From Nemopilema nomurai (lineage: Eukaryota; Cnidaria; Scyphozoa; Rhizostomeae; Rhizostomatidae): 64,000 nucleotides of DNA. The translations under genes were made by a program, and so were the position numbers. The notes under the pieces are model-generated. The model did not search any database. It was not told where the DNA came from and was given only the letters and a program-made list of their open reading frames with translations. Where the stretch lies: NCBI GenBank assembly GCA_003864495.1, contig ML133428.1:1550001-1614000 (forward strand). Reading direction: 5' to 3'. This document shows, in pieces, positions 48,901-61,025 of the stretch; position 1 is the first letter of the stretch; each line of letters starts with the position of its first letter.

Positions 48901-50828
48901 ATATTTAATCGCAGTCTGATATCAATTTCAACACCATTGAATAATATTTTAATCAGATCTGAAAACGTTAGTGAAATTTTAAACATGTTTACAAAATAAT
49001 ACCACAAAAAGCTGGAGCTGCATGGAACAAATTGGGATAGGGAGCCGGATGCTGGGAACTGAATGGGGAAAATTTAACATGGAACAGAGTAGGAGAGTGG
49101 CCCAAGGGGTGGCTGTGGTCTTATAAGATAAAGCAATTTTGATATCGTCATTAAGAACAACTGCTTTACAACTTAGCCCGAGCTGCACATAGAGAATGTT
49201 GTGTTTTTTGCTAGAGGCCTAGCAAAGTTATACGCTCTTTTTTCTAGCTGCTTTAAACATCGGCTGTGTTGCTGCTATTGTCGAGTACCCAGGATAACGG
49301 ACGTTAATTCATTCGAGTCCTCGCTTGCACAGCATAGCAATCTATTTTTTATTGTACGTTTGGTTTGGAAAATAGCTGTCTATGATGAAGTTAATTTTTT
49401 ATTGTTCAGGTACTGCGACCAGCTACTGAGCAAAGATATTGACCAGATTGTGTACAAGATGCTTAAAGATCTACTGCGCTTTCAGACGAGGGCCTACGTT
49501 GAAAATCCCATCAAGGTAATCGGTAATATGTGTATATGGTGGAGCTGGGATTTCGATGTTGTCTCGAGAGTTTACGCATGACAGACCCGCTATTTTCAAG
49601 TTAAAGGCTTAGATTGGAATAAGCAAGCTATAGAAAGACATGTAGAGTATTAAAGATATTGTGTGTTGCTCAAACGTTTGCAGAGAGATAATGTCTTGTT
49701 TGCCACGTATACAAAACAGCCTTCAGTATGAGGCGCTAGTGAAAACTGCTGAGGGAGAATTGGCTGAAATTATTAAGAAAAATGGTAGCTGTGTTCGAAA
49801 CCCAGAACGACCAATTAAAATAGCAAGAAGCAGAAAAGTATAATGGCATGTTTCTAGACAATAAGGGACATTTTGCAGTGGTCCATCTAAGAAACAAGTG
49901 GAGGGTTGAAGATAACATAGGAAGTGGACTATATGACTGATAAATGTGTTGAAGAAGAGTTAAAGACAGATCACTTAGAGAATCATTTGTCTATTATTGT
50001 CAATGAGTTAACTGCAAGATTTTCATAGGAATTATTTGACTTGCTTTTTTGCCAGAATTTAGTCATTTGAAAGAACGAAGCTTAAATTTCCATCATTACA
50101 GTGCCATTTTATTTCCCTGTTTAGAGAAACAATAAATAATATATTGTGTTCGACACCCATTTTGTAGGCAAAGGCAAAGAAGCGGTTGGTGCTTGGCATC
50201 CGAGAAGTGGCACGACAGCTGAAGATGAGCCGACTGAAATGCGTCGTAATTGCGCCGAATCTTGAGAAAATTTCGAATGAAGGTGAGTTGGTGGTGCATC
50301 TTATTTGCAAGGCTCAAAGGCTCAAATATAATCATCTGCCTAGCCCGCAGATTGGGCAACATAGAGCACGTGACGTGACGTAGACCACGTGACGTAGACC
50401 GTGATCCTTTGCGTCCTCGGTCGGTTGTTATGGGCCTATGTTTCCTACGTTTGCATCCTAATCTGCATTAAAGCTTTCTACGCGAAAGAGCCTAATCTGC
50501 ATTAAAGCTTTCTAATTGCCTTTTGTATTATTCACTTTATTATTTATATTATTTACTGTCTTAATTTGTACTGTTTAGATATGTTACCAAGCGTTCCCTT
50601 CCAGGTGGCATTGACAGCTATCTCGGCAAAATCATTTTCGACTGCAAGCAGTTCTCGATCCCTGTGATCTACTCGATGACGAGACAAGCCCTTGGCATGA
50701 TCTTGAAGAGAAAGGTGCCAGTCAGTGCGGTGGGAATTTTGAACTACGCTGGCGTCGAGGTATGTCATTGCCAGTACACCGTCTGTCCGTCGGTCTGTCT
50801 GTCCGTCGGTCTGTCTGTCTGTCCGTCG

Positions 50829-50859
<31 letters not shown>

Positions 50860-51370
50860 CTTCTGCGATTGCCTTTTGGTGATTTTCCTATAAACCAATG
50901 CTTCAATTTTCTCCACAGTACAACATGGCACTATTTGTGCCCGATTTACATGTCACTATTCTGCCTTCTATCAGTAGTTGTTAATAATTTTGTATTTTTG
51001 CCTAGTTTCATTATTTTGACGGTGTTTGCTGCCTCAGTTAGAACTTCAGTTTTTTTTTGTGAGTAATTCTGCTGATGCTTTTGTATCATTACAGGATGAT
51101 TACAAGCAGCTCTGTGCATTGGTGAAGGAGCAGCGAGAAAAATACGAGCGTAGAGTTGAAGAAATAAAAGCACAGGATACTGAGCCTCGATCTGAAGAAA
51201 CCAACAGATCCTCAACGAGAGGCACCAGGCATAGAACTCATCAGAGCGTTGCTAGGCAACAGGAGTTTGTTTGGAACCCTGAGGTGGTACCTTTTGTACC
51301 ACAGGGTGTCATGTATAATTACTACACATCGAACCTGATTGCAACAAAGTTTACTTTTAATAACACGTGA
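42931..51370 (+). CDS. SECISBP2: SECIS-binding protein 2-like (SECISBP2/SECISBP2L), with PAM2-like motifs and one-base frame break
   Basis: Binds the SECIS element of selenoprotein mRNAs through an L7Ae-type kink-turn domain and lets UGA be read as selenocysteine. Exons: 42931-43363, 43510-45205, 45471-45722, 47025-47171, 47456-47551, 48059-48270, 48359-48399, 48711-48795, 49410-49515, 50168-50282, 50605-50759, 51095-51370; 1204 residues once one base is restored near 44483. The C-terminal core matches the family: TLDLGDMFDKLLK, GKERETPKARRPTMLKR, HSRKFREYCDQLLSKDIDQI, AKKRLVLGIREVARQLK, LKCVVIAPNLEKIS and VPVSAVGILNY. The L7Ae domain is at about 1025-1113. The N-terminal two-thirds is low-complexity and Lys/Ser-rich, with PAM2-like motifs at 5-14 and 65-75, a third at 1173-1182, and a CxxC-x22-CxxC pair (CESC...CDDC). 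Start: an in-frame stop precedes the ATG. Confidence 0.92.
44465..44491 (+). other. One-base frame break in SECISBP2-like exon 2, at an A5 run
   Basis: The frame ...EELSTITKI ends at TAA 44490-44492. One base back, the sequence continues ISSTATCESCGQSK and on into the long Lys-rich segment and the exon's normal donor. The downstream frame is open only from 44465, so the break lies in 44465-44491, which contains AAAAA at 44483-44487. Adding one base makes the whole 12-exon CDS 3615 bases, a multiple of three. Confidence 0.88.
46275..46408. mobile_element. Possible MITE remnant in a SECISBP2-like intron
   Basis: The left side reads GTAGCTAGGAATTTTCGGGG; the reverse complement of the right side reads GTAGCTGATGGGAGGGTGAG. 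These are loosely inverted termini around a GC-rich core in otherwise AT-rich intron DNA. Confidence 0.35.
50780..50872. repeat. CTGT/CCGT tetranucleotide microsatellite
   Basis: A tract of GTCTGTCTGTCCGTCG-type units just inside SECISBP2-like intron 11. It keeps long frames open on both strands but is intronic. Confidence 0.9.
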
Positions 51371-54159
51371 ATTTGACGTTCATCTTTAACAGTGCCCTCA
51401 TTTTGAGTCGGCTTGGGGTATGTTGTATAGTGCCCTGGCCTTTCAGTTGGTTGAAGGTATGTTGTATATATTTTTATCGTGCAAAATCTGTACTAAAGAC
51501 CACTGTAACTGGCTCCTTCTAAACTCCCAATTGATGTAGAATACTGTAGGTATGAGTAACAATCTTTCTCCTGGAATTTTTTGGTACGTACCGAAAAAGG
51601 ATCATTTCGCCAAGACCGACTTGGCCTTTTAGTAATGTTATGGAGCCAGCACCCTACCCCTATTTGAAAAGCCCACCAGCTCCTATCCCTTAGGAGATAA
51701 TTTTGGGAAGTATGACAAGGTCTGAATGCCTCCCTAGAGGCCTTTCCTTCTCAGGTTTATAGAAAACCCGAGTAATCTGTTACATTTGACTTGATGACCC
51801 TCGGCTTAAAGATATCTTAGGCGAATTTTCTAGAGTTTCTTGACAAGCCATTCCCATACTGTACCCTTCATAATTTAGGACTTAGTAGTTCAAAACCAGT
51901 ACAGTTCAAACAAGAAGTCTTTCTTTTGAAGAGCTAATAAGCTTGAAGCTAGTGCTATCATATCGTAGGTATATATAATATAATTGAACTATATTCGAAT
52001 GTTCAGACATTAGATTTTGGTCCTAGCCAGCCTGCTGTAAACCGAAAGCTTTTGATGATTAATTCACTGCTCAATGAAGGTGAGCGGCACCTACAACACT
52101 AGGCTAAAAGGGTTACTCTGAACATTTGAACGTATTTCGCATGCCTATTCTGATTAGGGCAGTTTGGACTTGCAATGATAAATGCATGTAGTCTAGCTCA
52201 AGTAGATGATCGCTCAAGCGCTATGTGGGTTTGATAATCAATGCGTAGGTTTATATATTAATGACAAGTGTGTGACGGCGTGGTTTTAAGAAGATTTGTA
52301 TTTGATTTTGCTAGTTGCATTTGGTTGCTATTTCTTTTGGTTTCAGCTCTTTATGTGAAATATCTCAGCCACTAAAATCAAGTTTTTGCTTTTATAGCAC
52401 TCTAATGATTAGGATTACAATCATCTTCTGTCTTTCAAAGCATTTTTGGCGATTATTATCGTACGTTTTCTCGTTTTAAAATGCAGTCGCTACCATTCAA
52501 TCTGGTTGTATTGAAGTCTTTAAAATATTCCTCAGTGCGCCATCATAGAAGATGCCTTTATGGATAATATATCAGTTCCCTAGGACATTTCAAGTCCCAT
52601 TGCGGCCCAATATCAATGCCCAATATCAATGACTTTGCTTGAATACTATCGACTAGCTTCACAGGGAAATCGTTGAATGGTTTTGCACAGAAGTTTGAGA
52701 AGCACGCAAAAGATTAGGCTGAAAACGTGTAAGGTAGCCTAGTTGAAAAATGCATCGAGGAATCCGGCAGCAGAGGATTCATTTTATCATCATCACACAA
52801 TTAGTGAGTGAATCCTATTTTGTTTCATAAGAATATTGTTCTGTTTGTAGCACAGAATGTCTCGTGATTTGCGTTGCGTTGGTCTGCTACAATGAAATTA
52901 TACTTTGCCTAGTCATAACACTTGCTCTGTTAATGTTGGCAAGTTTAGAGAGGAAAAACCAATTACTTTTGAAGTTTGTATGGCTACAGCAATTGTATAG
53001 AATCAGATATATATTAGAGATATTATGTAAAATCTCCACTTTAAAAAAAACGTCATACTCAATTGTTGCATTTGATTTGTATCCAAGAATCTTGGATGAA
53101 ACATTTTCGTTGGCCATTTAGCTTTGGACAAATGGTTACTTCTAACAAAGATTTCCAGAGACCTGGTATCAAAATTTCTTTGTCTTTAAACTCGAGAAAA
53201 CTGCCAAAATGCAATGCTACTGAAAATTAACGTTTGACATGCTTTCACACAACTATTTTACACAATCAGCTCTTTGATCTGTGTCACACATGAATTCTGG
53301 ATATCGTATGGGAAATGTCAAATCTGGATGCCACAAGCTGTTCTAGCCCTCTTATTTTTGACAGGGAGATTTCTTTTCATCTTGGTTTAACAGACGCCTT
53401 GTCTGAAATAACTAGGCCAATACGCGTTGGAGGCCCCTTTTTAACGCAGAGGACAACAGAGCCTGTTTTAATAAAATGCTAATTTATGTCGAACCTCGTT
53501 CTCGTTTTTGCAAGTTAATCTCACGCTTTCCTCACAATCAGCTTTGCTAAATTTCAAATCAAGTCTTGTCTTTATTGTTGGTGAAAGTTAACGGAATTTT
53601 CTATTTGGACCTTTTTATTGTCATTAGGGCTGCAGATAGTTCTTTACAGCTGAATCAGTCAACAATGGAAGTTCAAAAAGTTTAATGACTTTATGGACAA
53701 AATGAACATGACGATTCCCGATCTAAAAATCAAAATCGTGCAAGGCAACATAACTTCAAAGCATAGAAATTAGTCTACTTAGAACATACAGATGAGTTTG
53801 TAACAAGGCATTTGGTAGAGAAGATAGACAGCAGGCCTTTCACAGAGAAAGAGCGCAGCAGATAAGCATAAATAATCCAAAAAAGTCACACCAGAGTCAA
53901 AATTAAAATCAACTTTATAAAAAAGTTTCAGAATGTGACAAGGATCAAGTGAGGTAAACATTATGCAACACAAGCAAGAATATCTTCAGCAATAGATCTT
54001 GTTATTGATAGTCTCATTTCAATAAGTTCTGCTTACCGCGTACTATTTTCTAATGCAAGATGCTTTACCGCGTACTATTCTCTAATGCAAGATGCTTTAC
54101 CGCGCCTTGTTTGTTGAAATGTTTACCCTAGGCAGAGGGTTTTTTAGTCAGCCCCCGGC
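51371..54159. other. 3' UTR of the SECISBP2-like gene and intergenic DNA before the first GPCR gene
   Basis: Gene-free by inspection. A plus-strand AATAAA lies at 53470-53475 and a minus-strand one (for the GPCR gene) at 53618-53613, so the two convergent genes may share this tail region. It includes a 32-bp tandem repeat at 54032-54105. Confidence 0.45.
54032..54105. repeat. 32-bp tandem duplication, about 2.3 copies
   Basis: TTACCGCGTACTATT and TCTAATGCAAGATGCT repeat with a 32-bp period from 54032 and 54064; a third partial copy starts at 54096. It lies just 3' of the GPCR stop codon. Confidence 0.85.
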
Positions 54160-56471
54160 CTAAATGACCCCAATATGTTGTCCACTACTTGGTGGGCTTG
54201 TTCGATTTTCTATTGTGCACAAATGGCTGTCTGCATTCAAACTCGACGTATTTTCTCGCAATCCACTCTCTGTTCTCGACAGTCCCTTTCTCAACGACTT
54301 TATGTATTCTCTAAACCGTTTATCAAGGACGTAAAATGCAAAAGGCACTGCCAGAAAGCTGATGTAGCAGATGATCTCGAAAAAGAGCTCGAGTATAGAT
54401 CCTAGCAGCCTGTCCATCTTCTCGCGCTGAGCACTTACGACGCCGTACGGAACCCAGATAATGGTGTAAAACAAACAGAGCAGATACACGATTGTCATTC
54501 GCCTCGTTTCCACTCTTCGGGTGGAGACGCCCAGCCTCCTCTCGGAATCCTTGAGGACTTTCTTGATGAATACAATAGTCCTAGCCGTTGTAAAGCACGA
54601 GATGAAATGGCAGGACGACATCCAAATGGTGATGATTGCTAAAGGAACTCTACTGGATGTCGAATAGGCTGGAGACATTCTGTCTTCAAAGCTGCACGTT
54701 GTTAACGAACTGCTTCCTGGGATATCACACACGTCATCAATGATGATTACCACCCATGCAATAAAGACGTACAATGTTACGATACCGGCTACTTTCCATG
54801 CAGCGGAGACTGTTATTTTGTTAGTTCTTGAGGTTATGGTCAGGTATCTCTCCGTCATGATGCAGGTCAGGTAATGCTGCACCAATGCAAAGCACAGGAA
54901 TAAAACTCTGCTTTGTATGAATCTCGAAGTTGTCGCTAGTCGTGCTGGTTTATACTGCAGTGATGCAGCCACGAAACAGGCGGGAATTCCTATAGAAAGT
55001 AATAAGTGAACGTCAGACTGAAGAATGGGTGAACTAATAAACTAGTGGACTAGATGATAAACAATTGCACCATCTTCTTCATTGCACCAAAAATAGGTCC
55101 GAAAAACTACCACATTAAAAGCATAATGCTTTATTACAAACCTAGCATAAACATTACATGCAAACGCTGTGCCTTAATCGCAACCTTCCCTCTCTGTTGT
55201 ACCAGTTCTACCACCTACCATTTTGGCACAAATTCTAGACTCAAACCCTACTTTTGGTATACTAATTCAGGTTTCATCGATTAAATGTGATTAACAAAAG
55301 CCATACCAGATATTTACTGCAAAGTGAAAATAGCACCTTAGCAAACAATATGACTAACACAACAGTGTGAATTCTTCTTAGGCAAATATTTAATCGAGAA
55401 ATAAAGATATTTCTTAGGTCATAGCTTTGTTCTATTCACCAAATCCAAAGTCCAAAGTCATTACAACTGCAAGTTTACTAGCCTTTCGGTTTGGAAAGAC
55501 TAGCCTCGGTTCGGTCAAAGCCGAGCCTCGGTTTCTGCCGCTTGCGGATGTGAAATGGTACGAGAAGTGATTGCAAAAGAGCAAGCTGAATCAATATAAA
55601 AATGCAATCAAGTTGTTTGCAAGCTAATTAGTGCAATTGTCAGGGAAATTGACCAACGTCGAGGGAGCAACTACGAGATTCTCCGCTTGTATTGATCCCC
55701 GGCACATGGATTTGTAAAGTTTCAGCTTCCGTTGGAAGGAGGCGAATAGCAAAAGACTCAGGGCCAGATCCAGATTTCACACAAAATCATTCAATGTTTA
55801 CCATTTCAAAAGAATTCGATTAGGTATGGTTACGAAGCCTAAGGAAATTCCTGTAGAAAACTGCAGATCATAAATAATTGCACATAATTGAAGAATAATT
55901 GCATTGGGTGCTTTATCCCACGCACAATTGTATTTCTTCAACGTAGTCTATTGTCTTGTGCAAAGCTTCTTCAGAGCAGCAGGACATCATGGAATAGCAT
56001 GGAGGATGCACGAAGGCAACAAAAGAGACATCCAGAAAGAATATGTTTTCTTCTAATGTAGTGGGTGCAGTGAAAGGAGCTAAGCAACAAATCGAGTCAT
56101 GCTTCAAATCGAGTAGGCCGTGACCATATATAATCCTTTGATTCACTAAGAAGACCACTGAGCTAAGTCCTTGGCACGAATGACTCTATGATACGATAAC
56201 AAATCTTACCAAAAAACGACGCAAGCAAGGATACAGTTGCGATGCAAACTATGAACGTCTGACTGGGCGTTCTGTCTTCCCTAGCGGATTTATGCAGGAA
56301 CCGCAACAACAACGAAAGGCTTGTGCAGTTTGAAATAAATAGAAGCAGACTAACTGCTAAAATGGTAGAAGAAACCCAATGTGGAATACTTCGCACAGCC
56401 AAAGTCGCTCCTTGTGTGGGAGAAGACGAATTCATCGTTACATTTCCTATCGTCAAATTGCCTTCATCCAT
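54160..56471 (-). CDS. Divergent rhodopsin-like (class A) GPCR, two exons
   Basis: Seven-helix receptor of unknown ligand. Exons 56471-56210 and 54989-54160; 363 residues. An extracellular N-terminus with three N-glycosylation sequons (NLT, NVT, NSS) supports the start at 56471; an in-frame ATG at 56603 would add 44 residues. Helix 1 is ILAVSLLLFISNCTSLSLLL, with its conserved Asn. Helix 2 (TFIVCIATVSLLASFFG) lacks the usual Asp2.50. Helix 3 ends TERYLTI in place of DRY. Helix 6 has IIWVPY in place of CWxP. Helix 7 has VPFAFYVLDKRF in place of NPxxY, followed by a helix 8. The C-terminal tail is Ser/Thr-rich. The intron falls at the end of helix 2. It neighbours a second orphan receptor on the same strand, but the two are not close paralogues. 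Confidence 0.87.
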
Positions 56472-58334
56472 GACTGCTTTCGAACTAAATTTCAGTAAAC
56501 TGATTTTGCTTCTGACGTCGAATGTTTTGACAGAGCATCGCAAACAATGCGGACAATTAGCACAACCACAATGCATTTCAATAGCGGTATCACAGGCGAG
56601 CACTCCCCCCGGTGTCGTCTTCGTGCAAAAATAATGAAGGTCATTCCAAATTCCTCTCTCAAAAGCTTATTAAAGTATTTTCTCCTGCATAAAACTTCGC
56701 TTTGGAGGAATCTCTCTTCAACAAGTTAAACTTTCCCTAATTAGTTTGAAGGCTGACCCTATGAATCTTGAAAACAAAGTTTTTGAGTGTTTCCCACCAA
56801 TACCTTCAAAGAAATCGATCCCCCAATTTGAATGCAAAGTACCCCAAAAGTTGTACGGTACAATGAATATGATGGTTGAAGATGATATCGGTGCAGCATT
56901 GATGATGGGACCCTTTTAATTAGAGCTTCAAAGTCTGACATATCAAGTCGCATAGAAAAGGAATTTGATGAGAACCAGGGAACTGGAGATCAACCACCGT
57001 ACTATTGAAGAGGACTCAGCTACACTTCCCTCTTGCTTCGGAAAGTCTCTCTTCAGTCTGGATAACTGTGGCCATACCGCATTTCTTACAGAAAACGACA
57101 CGAAAGGACGTGTGCTCTATCAGCAAAATTTTCATTCATCACGCAATAATCTACATATTCCAACGAAAAGTCATCTGCTACTTCTTACTTTGACTTCGTT
57201 ATAGTGCTCAGAGCTAGATTTATATATTGAAAAATGCAAAAAATATTAAGATAAACTTCATTCAGCAGAAACAATTATAACTTTACTCTATCTTTCCAGT
57301 ACTGTTTTTCTATTGCTTTTTCAAAAGATGCTTGATACTACAACAGAAACAAGATGCTTTTTCGCATAGACTGATGTAATTTTAATGATATCTTTAACAT
57401 CTATTGTTCTTTGACCGAAAAATGTTAATGTATAAATTCCTTTTTAAATCAGGGGTGACATTAGAAGCAAAGCAAGAAAAACTGTAAATGAGCAAAAGGT
57501 ATAACCATTACTGTTTTTGCCATCATTTTCTAAAGTGCTATTCCATTTTCTTTGGGTATAGTATCGTTTTTATAATGTTGTTATGTTGTGGTATACAGTG
57601 ATATATAGTGGCAAAGTGACAAATACAGTTTTAAATTAGATTTGAGCCTTCCGATGTCTAAAGCATCTTAAGGGCCAACGAGCCATTCAGGGGCGCCAAG
57701 ATTTGGAACAAATTTGAATCTAAAGCCAAAGAATGCGCAAGTAGTCTCCTGCGCAAGCTGTCACTCAAACCAAAACGATATATCGATTCTTTTTCTTTAC
57801 TTATACCCCTTGGCAAGGCATCAGGAAAAAGGCTCCATACTTCTTGCTTTGCTGACATTACATTTTGCAAACCAGGAATTTAAACTAGGTGGTACATTAC
57901 TAAGGTAGGCTTGCTATTTTTTGTTGATATTAGAGATCATGGCATGCTGAAACAAGAACTTGCCTGCCTTTATATATCTAAATAAGAACTTGCCTGGCTA
58001 AAAACAAAAGTAGCTTGTTCGTGAAATGAAGTAGATTTAAAGACAATTGGTAAAAGATATACGGTAGAAGCCATCTTTATTTCCAAATCACACACTAGCC
58101 AATGCCCCAACAGTTTCTCAATATGGCAGTATTCCTCCTGTTCAAATCCGAGATGACGTCACGCGGGGATGCCAAGTTGCATTCTAAATCGCCTACCCGA
58201 CACATCAAAGCAGCTTTGTTCACATTGTTTTCGATAACAATTTCAAGGTTTTTGCCTTCATTCCTCCATTCCATCCTTTAAAAAACTAGCATACCTTTTC
58301 TTAGATATTGAAGTTGTGATAGGCCTAACTGGTG
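56472..58334. other. Intergenic region between the two GPCR genes
   Basis: AT-rich, no supported gene. A minus-strand poly(A) signal (AATAAA at 58081-58076) sits about 250 bases after the stop of the upstream receptor gene. Confidence 0.5.
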
Positions 58335-59420
58335 TTACATGATGGAAGCAGCTGATGGTCGCCTGCATCGCATCTTCTCCAGCCCCACGGCAGCGACCTT
58401 ACGTTGTCGCACGTAGCTGGATACGCTTCTGTTTCTAAATATGATGATCAACGAGTTCAGGCTGGAGTTGCTGTATATAAGGGCGTAAGAGACGTAAAGC
58501 GCCGAACGCAGCCACTCGCTGCTGCCGCCGCAACCCGTGATGCAATCTTTTGAGTAGCTATTGATAAGCACCACGAACATCACAATTACGAAAGGTAGAT
58601 AGCAAAAGCATATGCCAATGATTATGAGGAAGATGGTGGTGCTGAACTGGCGCAAATACTTCGGGTTTCGCTGTTTCGGTTGTTGCGAGACGGCGTTTCG
58701 AGGATCGATAGTTCGAGGCGCAATGTTGTGGGGATTCGCGTTTTGAGAATCGGCGGTCCGGGAATCATCAGCTCGCGAGTGCGCGGTTCTTCTCGGGTTC
58801 CAGACCGTACTGTTGCGGACGTATTTAATTATGTGGGCATAGGTCCGGAAGTACGATATAAAAACCACCACCATGATGACAACAAATATCACAGAGCATA
58901 TGAGACTTATTGTCCGGATGCGGTTGAATACCGAGGACATCGTTAGCAGTCCGGATACCAGCATGGACACAAATATCGATATGAAGGCGATTAGCTTGGC
59001 GAACCGGTTTGAAAATGCAAAACAGAGGCGCATCGGGAACTTCTGATGAACCAGCCGGTCAATAGCAACCAGCATGACCATGGTTATGGAAATGTAGACG
59101 AGACTTGTGGATATAAACTGAGTGGCCAGCTCTAGCGTGCAAACACGGACCGATACGTATTTGGAGTAGAGGACCGACACTGATGGAAGTGTGACTGTCC
59201 CAATCAAGAAGTCAGCAATAGTCATTATTAGAATGAAGAAGTTTGAGACTTTTTTATACAACTTTGCACTGATGATTCGATAAAGTACGATGGAATTCAG
59301 GATCACTGTAATTGGAACAAGACAGATGAAGGTGATGGTCAGCAACTTTGAGCTTGTACGACTTATTAGCAATCTATCCGAATACGCATTTGGGCAGTAA
59401 TATGCCGTTGAGTCGTTCAT
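58335..59420 (-). CDS. Divergent class A GPCR, intronless
   Basis: Orphan seven-helix receptor of 361 residues in one exon. The short N-terminus has one sequon (NDS). Helix 1 is TFICLVPITVILNSIVLYRI. Helix 2 has MTIADFLIG with Asp2.50 kept. Helix 3 ends MLVAIDRLVH (DRY to DRL). Helix 4 (LIAFISIFVSMLVSGLLTM) lacks Trp4.50. Helix 6 has CFCYLPF (CWxP-like). Helix 7 has SNSSLNSLIIIF, where NPxxY became NSLII. The second extracellular loop is very short and has no Cys, so the usual disulphide to Cys3.25 (VRVCTLEL) cannot form there. Loop 3 holds an odd Arg/Asp/Ser/Thr/Asn-rich low-complexity stretch (SRADDSRTADSQNANPHN). The start at 59420 is the only ATG near helix 1. Cnidarians have many intronless class A receptors of this sort. 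Confidence 0.9.
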   Translation of the reverse strand: MNDSTAYYCPNAYSDRLLISRTSSKLLTITFICLVPITVILNSIVLYRIISAKLYKKVSNFFILIMTIADFLIGTVTLPSVSVLYSKYVSVRVCTLELATQFISTSLVYISITMVMLVAIDRLVHQKFPMRLCFAFSNRFAKLIAFISIFVSMLVSGLLTMSSVFNRIRTISLICSVIFVVIMVVVFISYFRTYAHIIKYVRNSTVWNPRRTAHSRADDSRTADSQNANPHNIAPRTIDPRNAVSQQPKQRNPKYLRQFSTTIFLIIIGICFCYLPFVIVMFVVLINSYSKDCITGCGGSSEWLRSALYVSYALIYSNSSLNSLIIIFRNRSVSSYVRQRKVAAVGLEKMRCRRPSAASIM

Positions 59421-61025
59421 CCTTCTCTTTTCACTTCAACTTCAGAGACGTCAGCTGATTTGTCACCCGGTCTTCTTTGCAGTATGCAGCTCCTGGCTAT
59501 GTTGTCGTTGTTATCTTTTAATCTAAACAACCATACTTCCCGTTTCCAACTAAACATCAAAAATTAGAATTGTTCCTTTCTGCACTGGTTATAGGTGTGG
59601 CTCCAGAGCTTCCTTTGCCAGCTTTTCAATTTGATTGAGCAGTTTCATTCAATACAGTATTTCTTTTACACTATAAGAGCCCTTGATGGTTCTGGAACAA
59701 CCATTAAGATAGAAGAAACAAGAACAGCAATCTTTCACAGTGACCTTGCTTCCATAGTCTGTAGGTAGCAAATGGCATCTGCATTGGCACTTGCAAACAA
59801 GCTCATGGGCCAACGATGTTCTGGAAGCACATGACCCTACCCACCTGTGCCGCATTGCAAGTTAGCTTGGGTGTTTACGGGGAATTTCCTTTCCTAGTTC
59901 AATCAAAAGCTGAAGTTTCCTGATAGGCGTACCGCAGGAGACGTGATAAATATTTTAAACGGACCCGTTGATAAGAATAGAAGGCGGAAACGCTTTCGAC
60001 TTCTTCCTTTCACAAGCGAAATGTGAAAATTCAAAAATGGCATGCAATGCTTTTGATGTTATCTTTAAATCATGATCTTTAACTTATTTCAATTATGATT
60101 GAATAGAAATCTACCAGGCCCTGCATTTTGCAGCAGGATATGAATGCAGAGTCTTGAAAAAGCTCAAGCATTTCTGCGGCTGCAGTTCCTGTTGGCTAAA
60201 TTTCTATCTTTTCTTCAAATTAAATAAGAAGATTCTTCGCTGCAGAGTATTTATCCATTAGAGATTTCATATGAGTCTTCAACTTCATAGGGATTAACAA
60301 ATACGCATATAAGTTTTCTTAAAAATGTATACACTTTCATAGTCACCTATTGTAAGTCATCAAGTCTTTTCTCTGTTCATGAAAATATGACATACTGATG
60401 CTTACTTGTAAATCAGCAAAATTCCATCTCTTTTTGTTGTTTTCATCAATACACATAAACTCAACCATCGTTTTGATATGGGTTTGATAGGGCATCTCTG
60501 AAATTGGCGCAGATTTCAATCTTAAGCCCTTCTCATTACTCCATATATTCAGAAAGTTTGGAATGACCCCAATATTTACAGTGTAGCAATTCTGTATTTC
60601 TAGTATTTGAGCTATCCTATAACTTTCTTGACAGAAGTGAACTGTTTTCTTGCTACTTTTTGGAATTCTAAAGCAGTTCAAGCAGTTCAACAAAGAAAGT
60701 AGTTTTTGCCATACATTTTCATGAAAATATACCAGAATGCATTCAATGTGGAAAAAATAGCATTAAAAAACATTGAAATTGCAAATATTTATTGTGATAT
60801 ACTAGTGTACATTGAAAAAGATTGGATGGATATTATTTCATTACTGTGAAGTTACAGACAAAAATAACATTTCCTTTAGCAATGTAACATTTCAGCTTTC
60901 TAGCAACCCTATCTACATTTTGCACAAAATATTTTGATGAAAAACTAAATAAATTGACAATAAGGCATATGGTATATGAATGTAAAAATTGTTATATCAG
61001 CTTAAAGTTGTCTCTTCTTCCCATT
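59421..61025. other. Intergenic region between GPCR and PDE12
   Basis: Contains the 5' region of the intronless receptor gene and the PDE12 3' UTR, with a minus-strand AATAAA at 60793-60788. Short open frames show no domain. Confidence 0.5.

Noticed and set aside
50553..50931. Minus-strand open frames rich in RTDRQTD repeats
   Set aside because: Products of the CTGT microsatellite and the antisense of SECISBP2-like exon 11.
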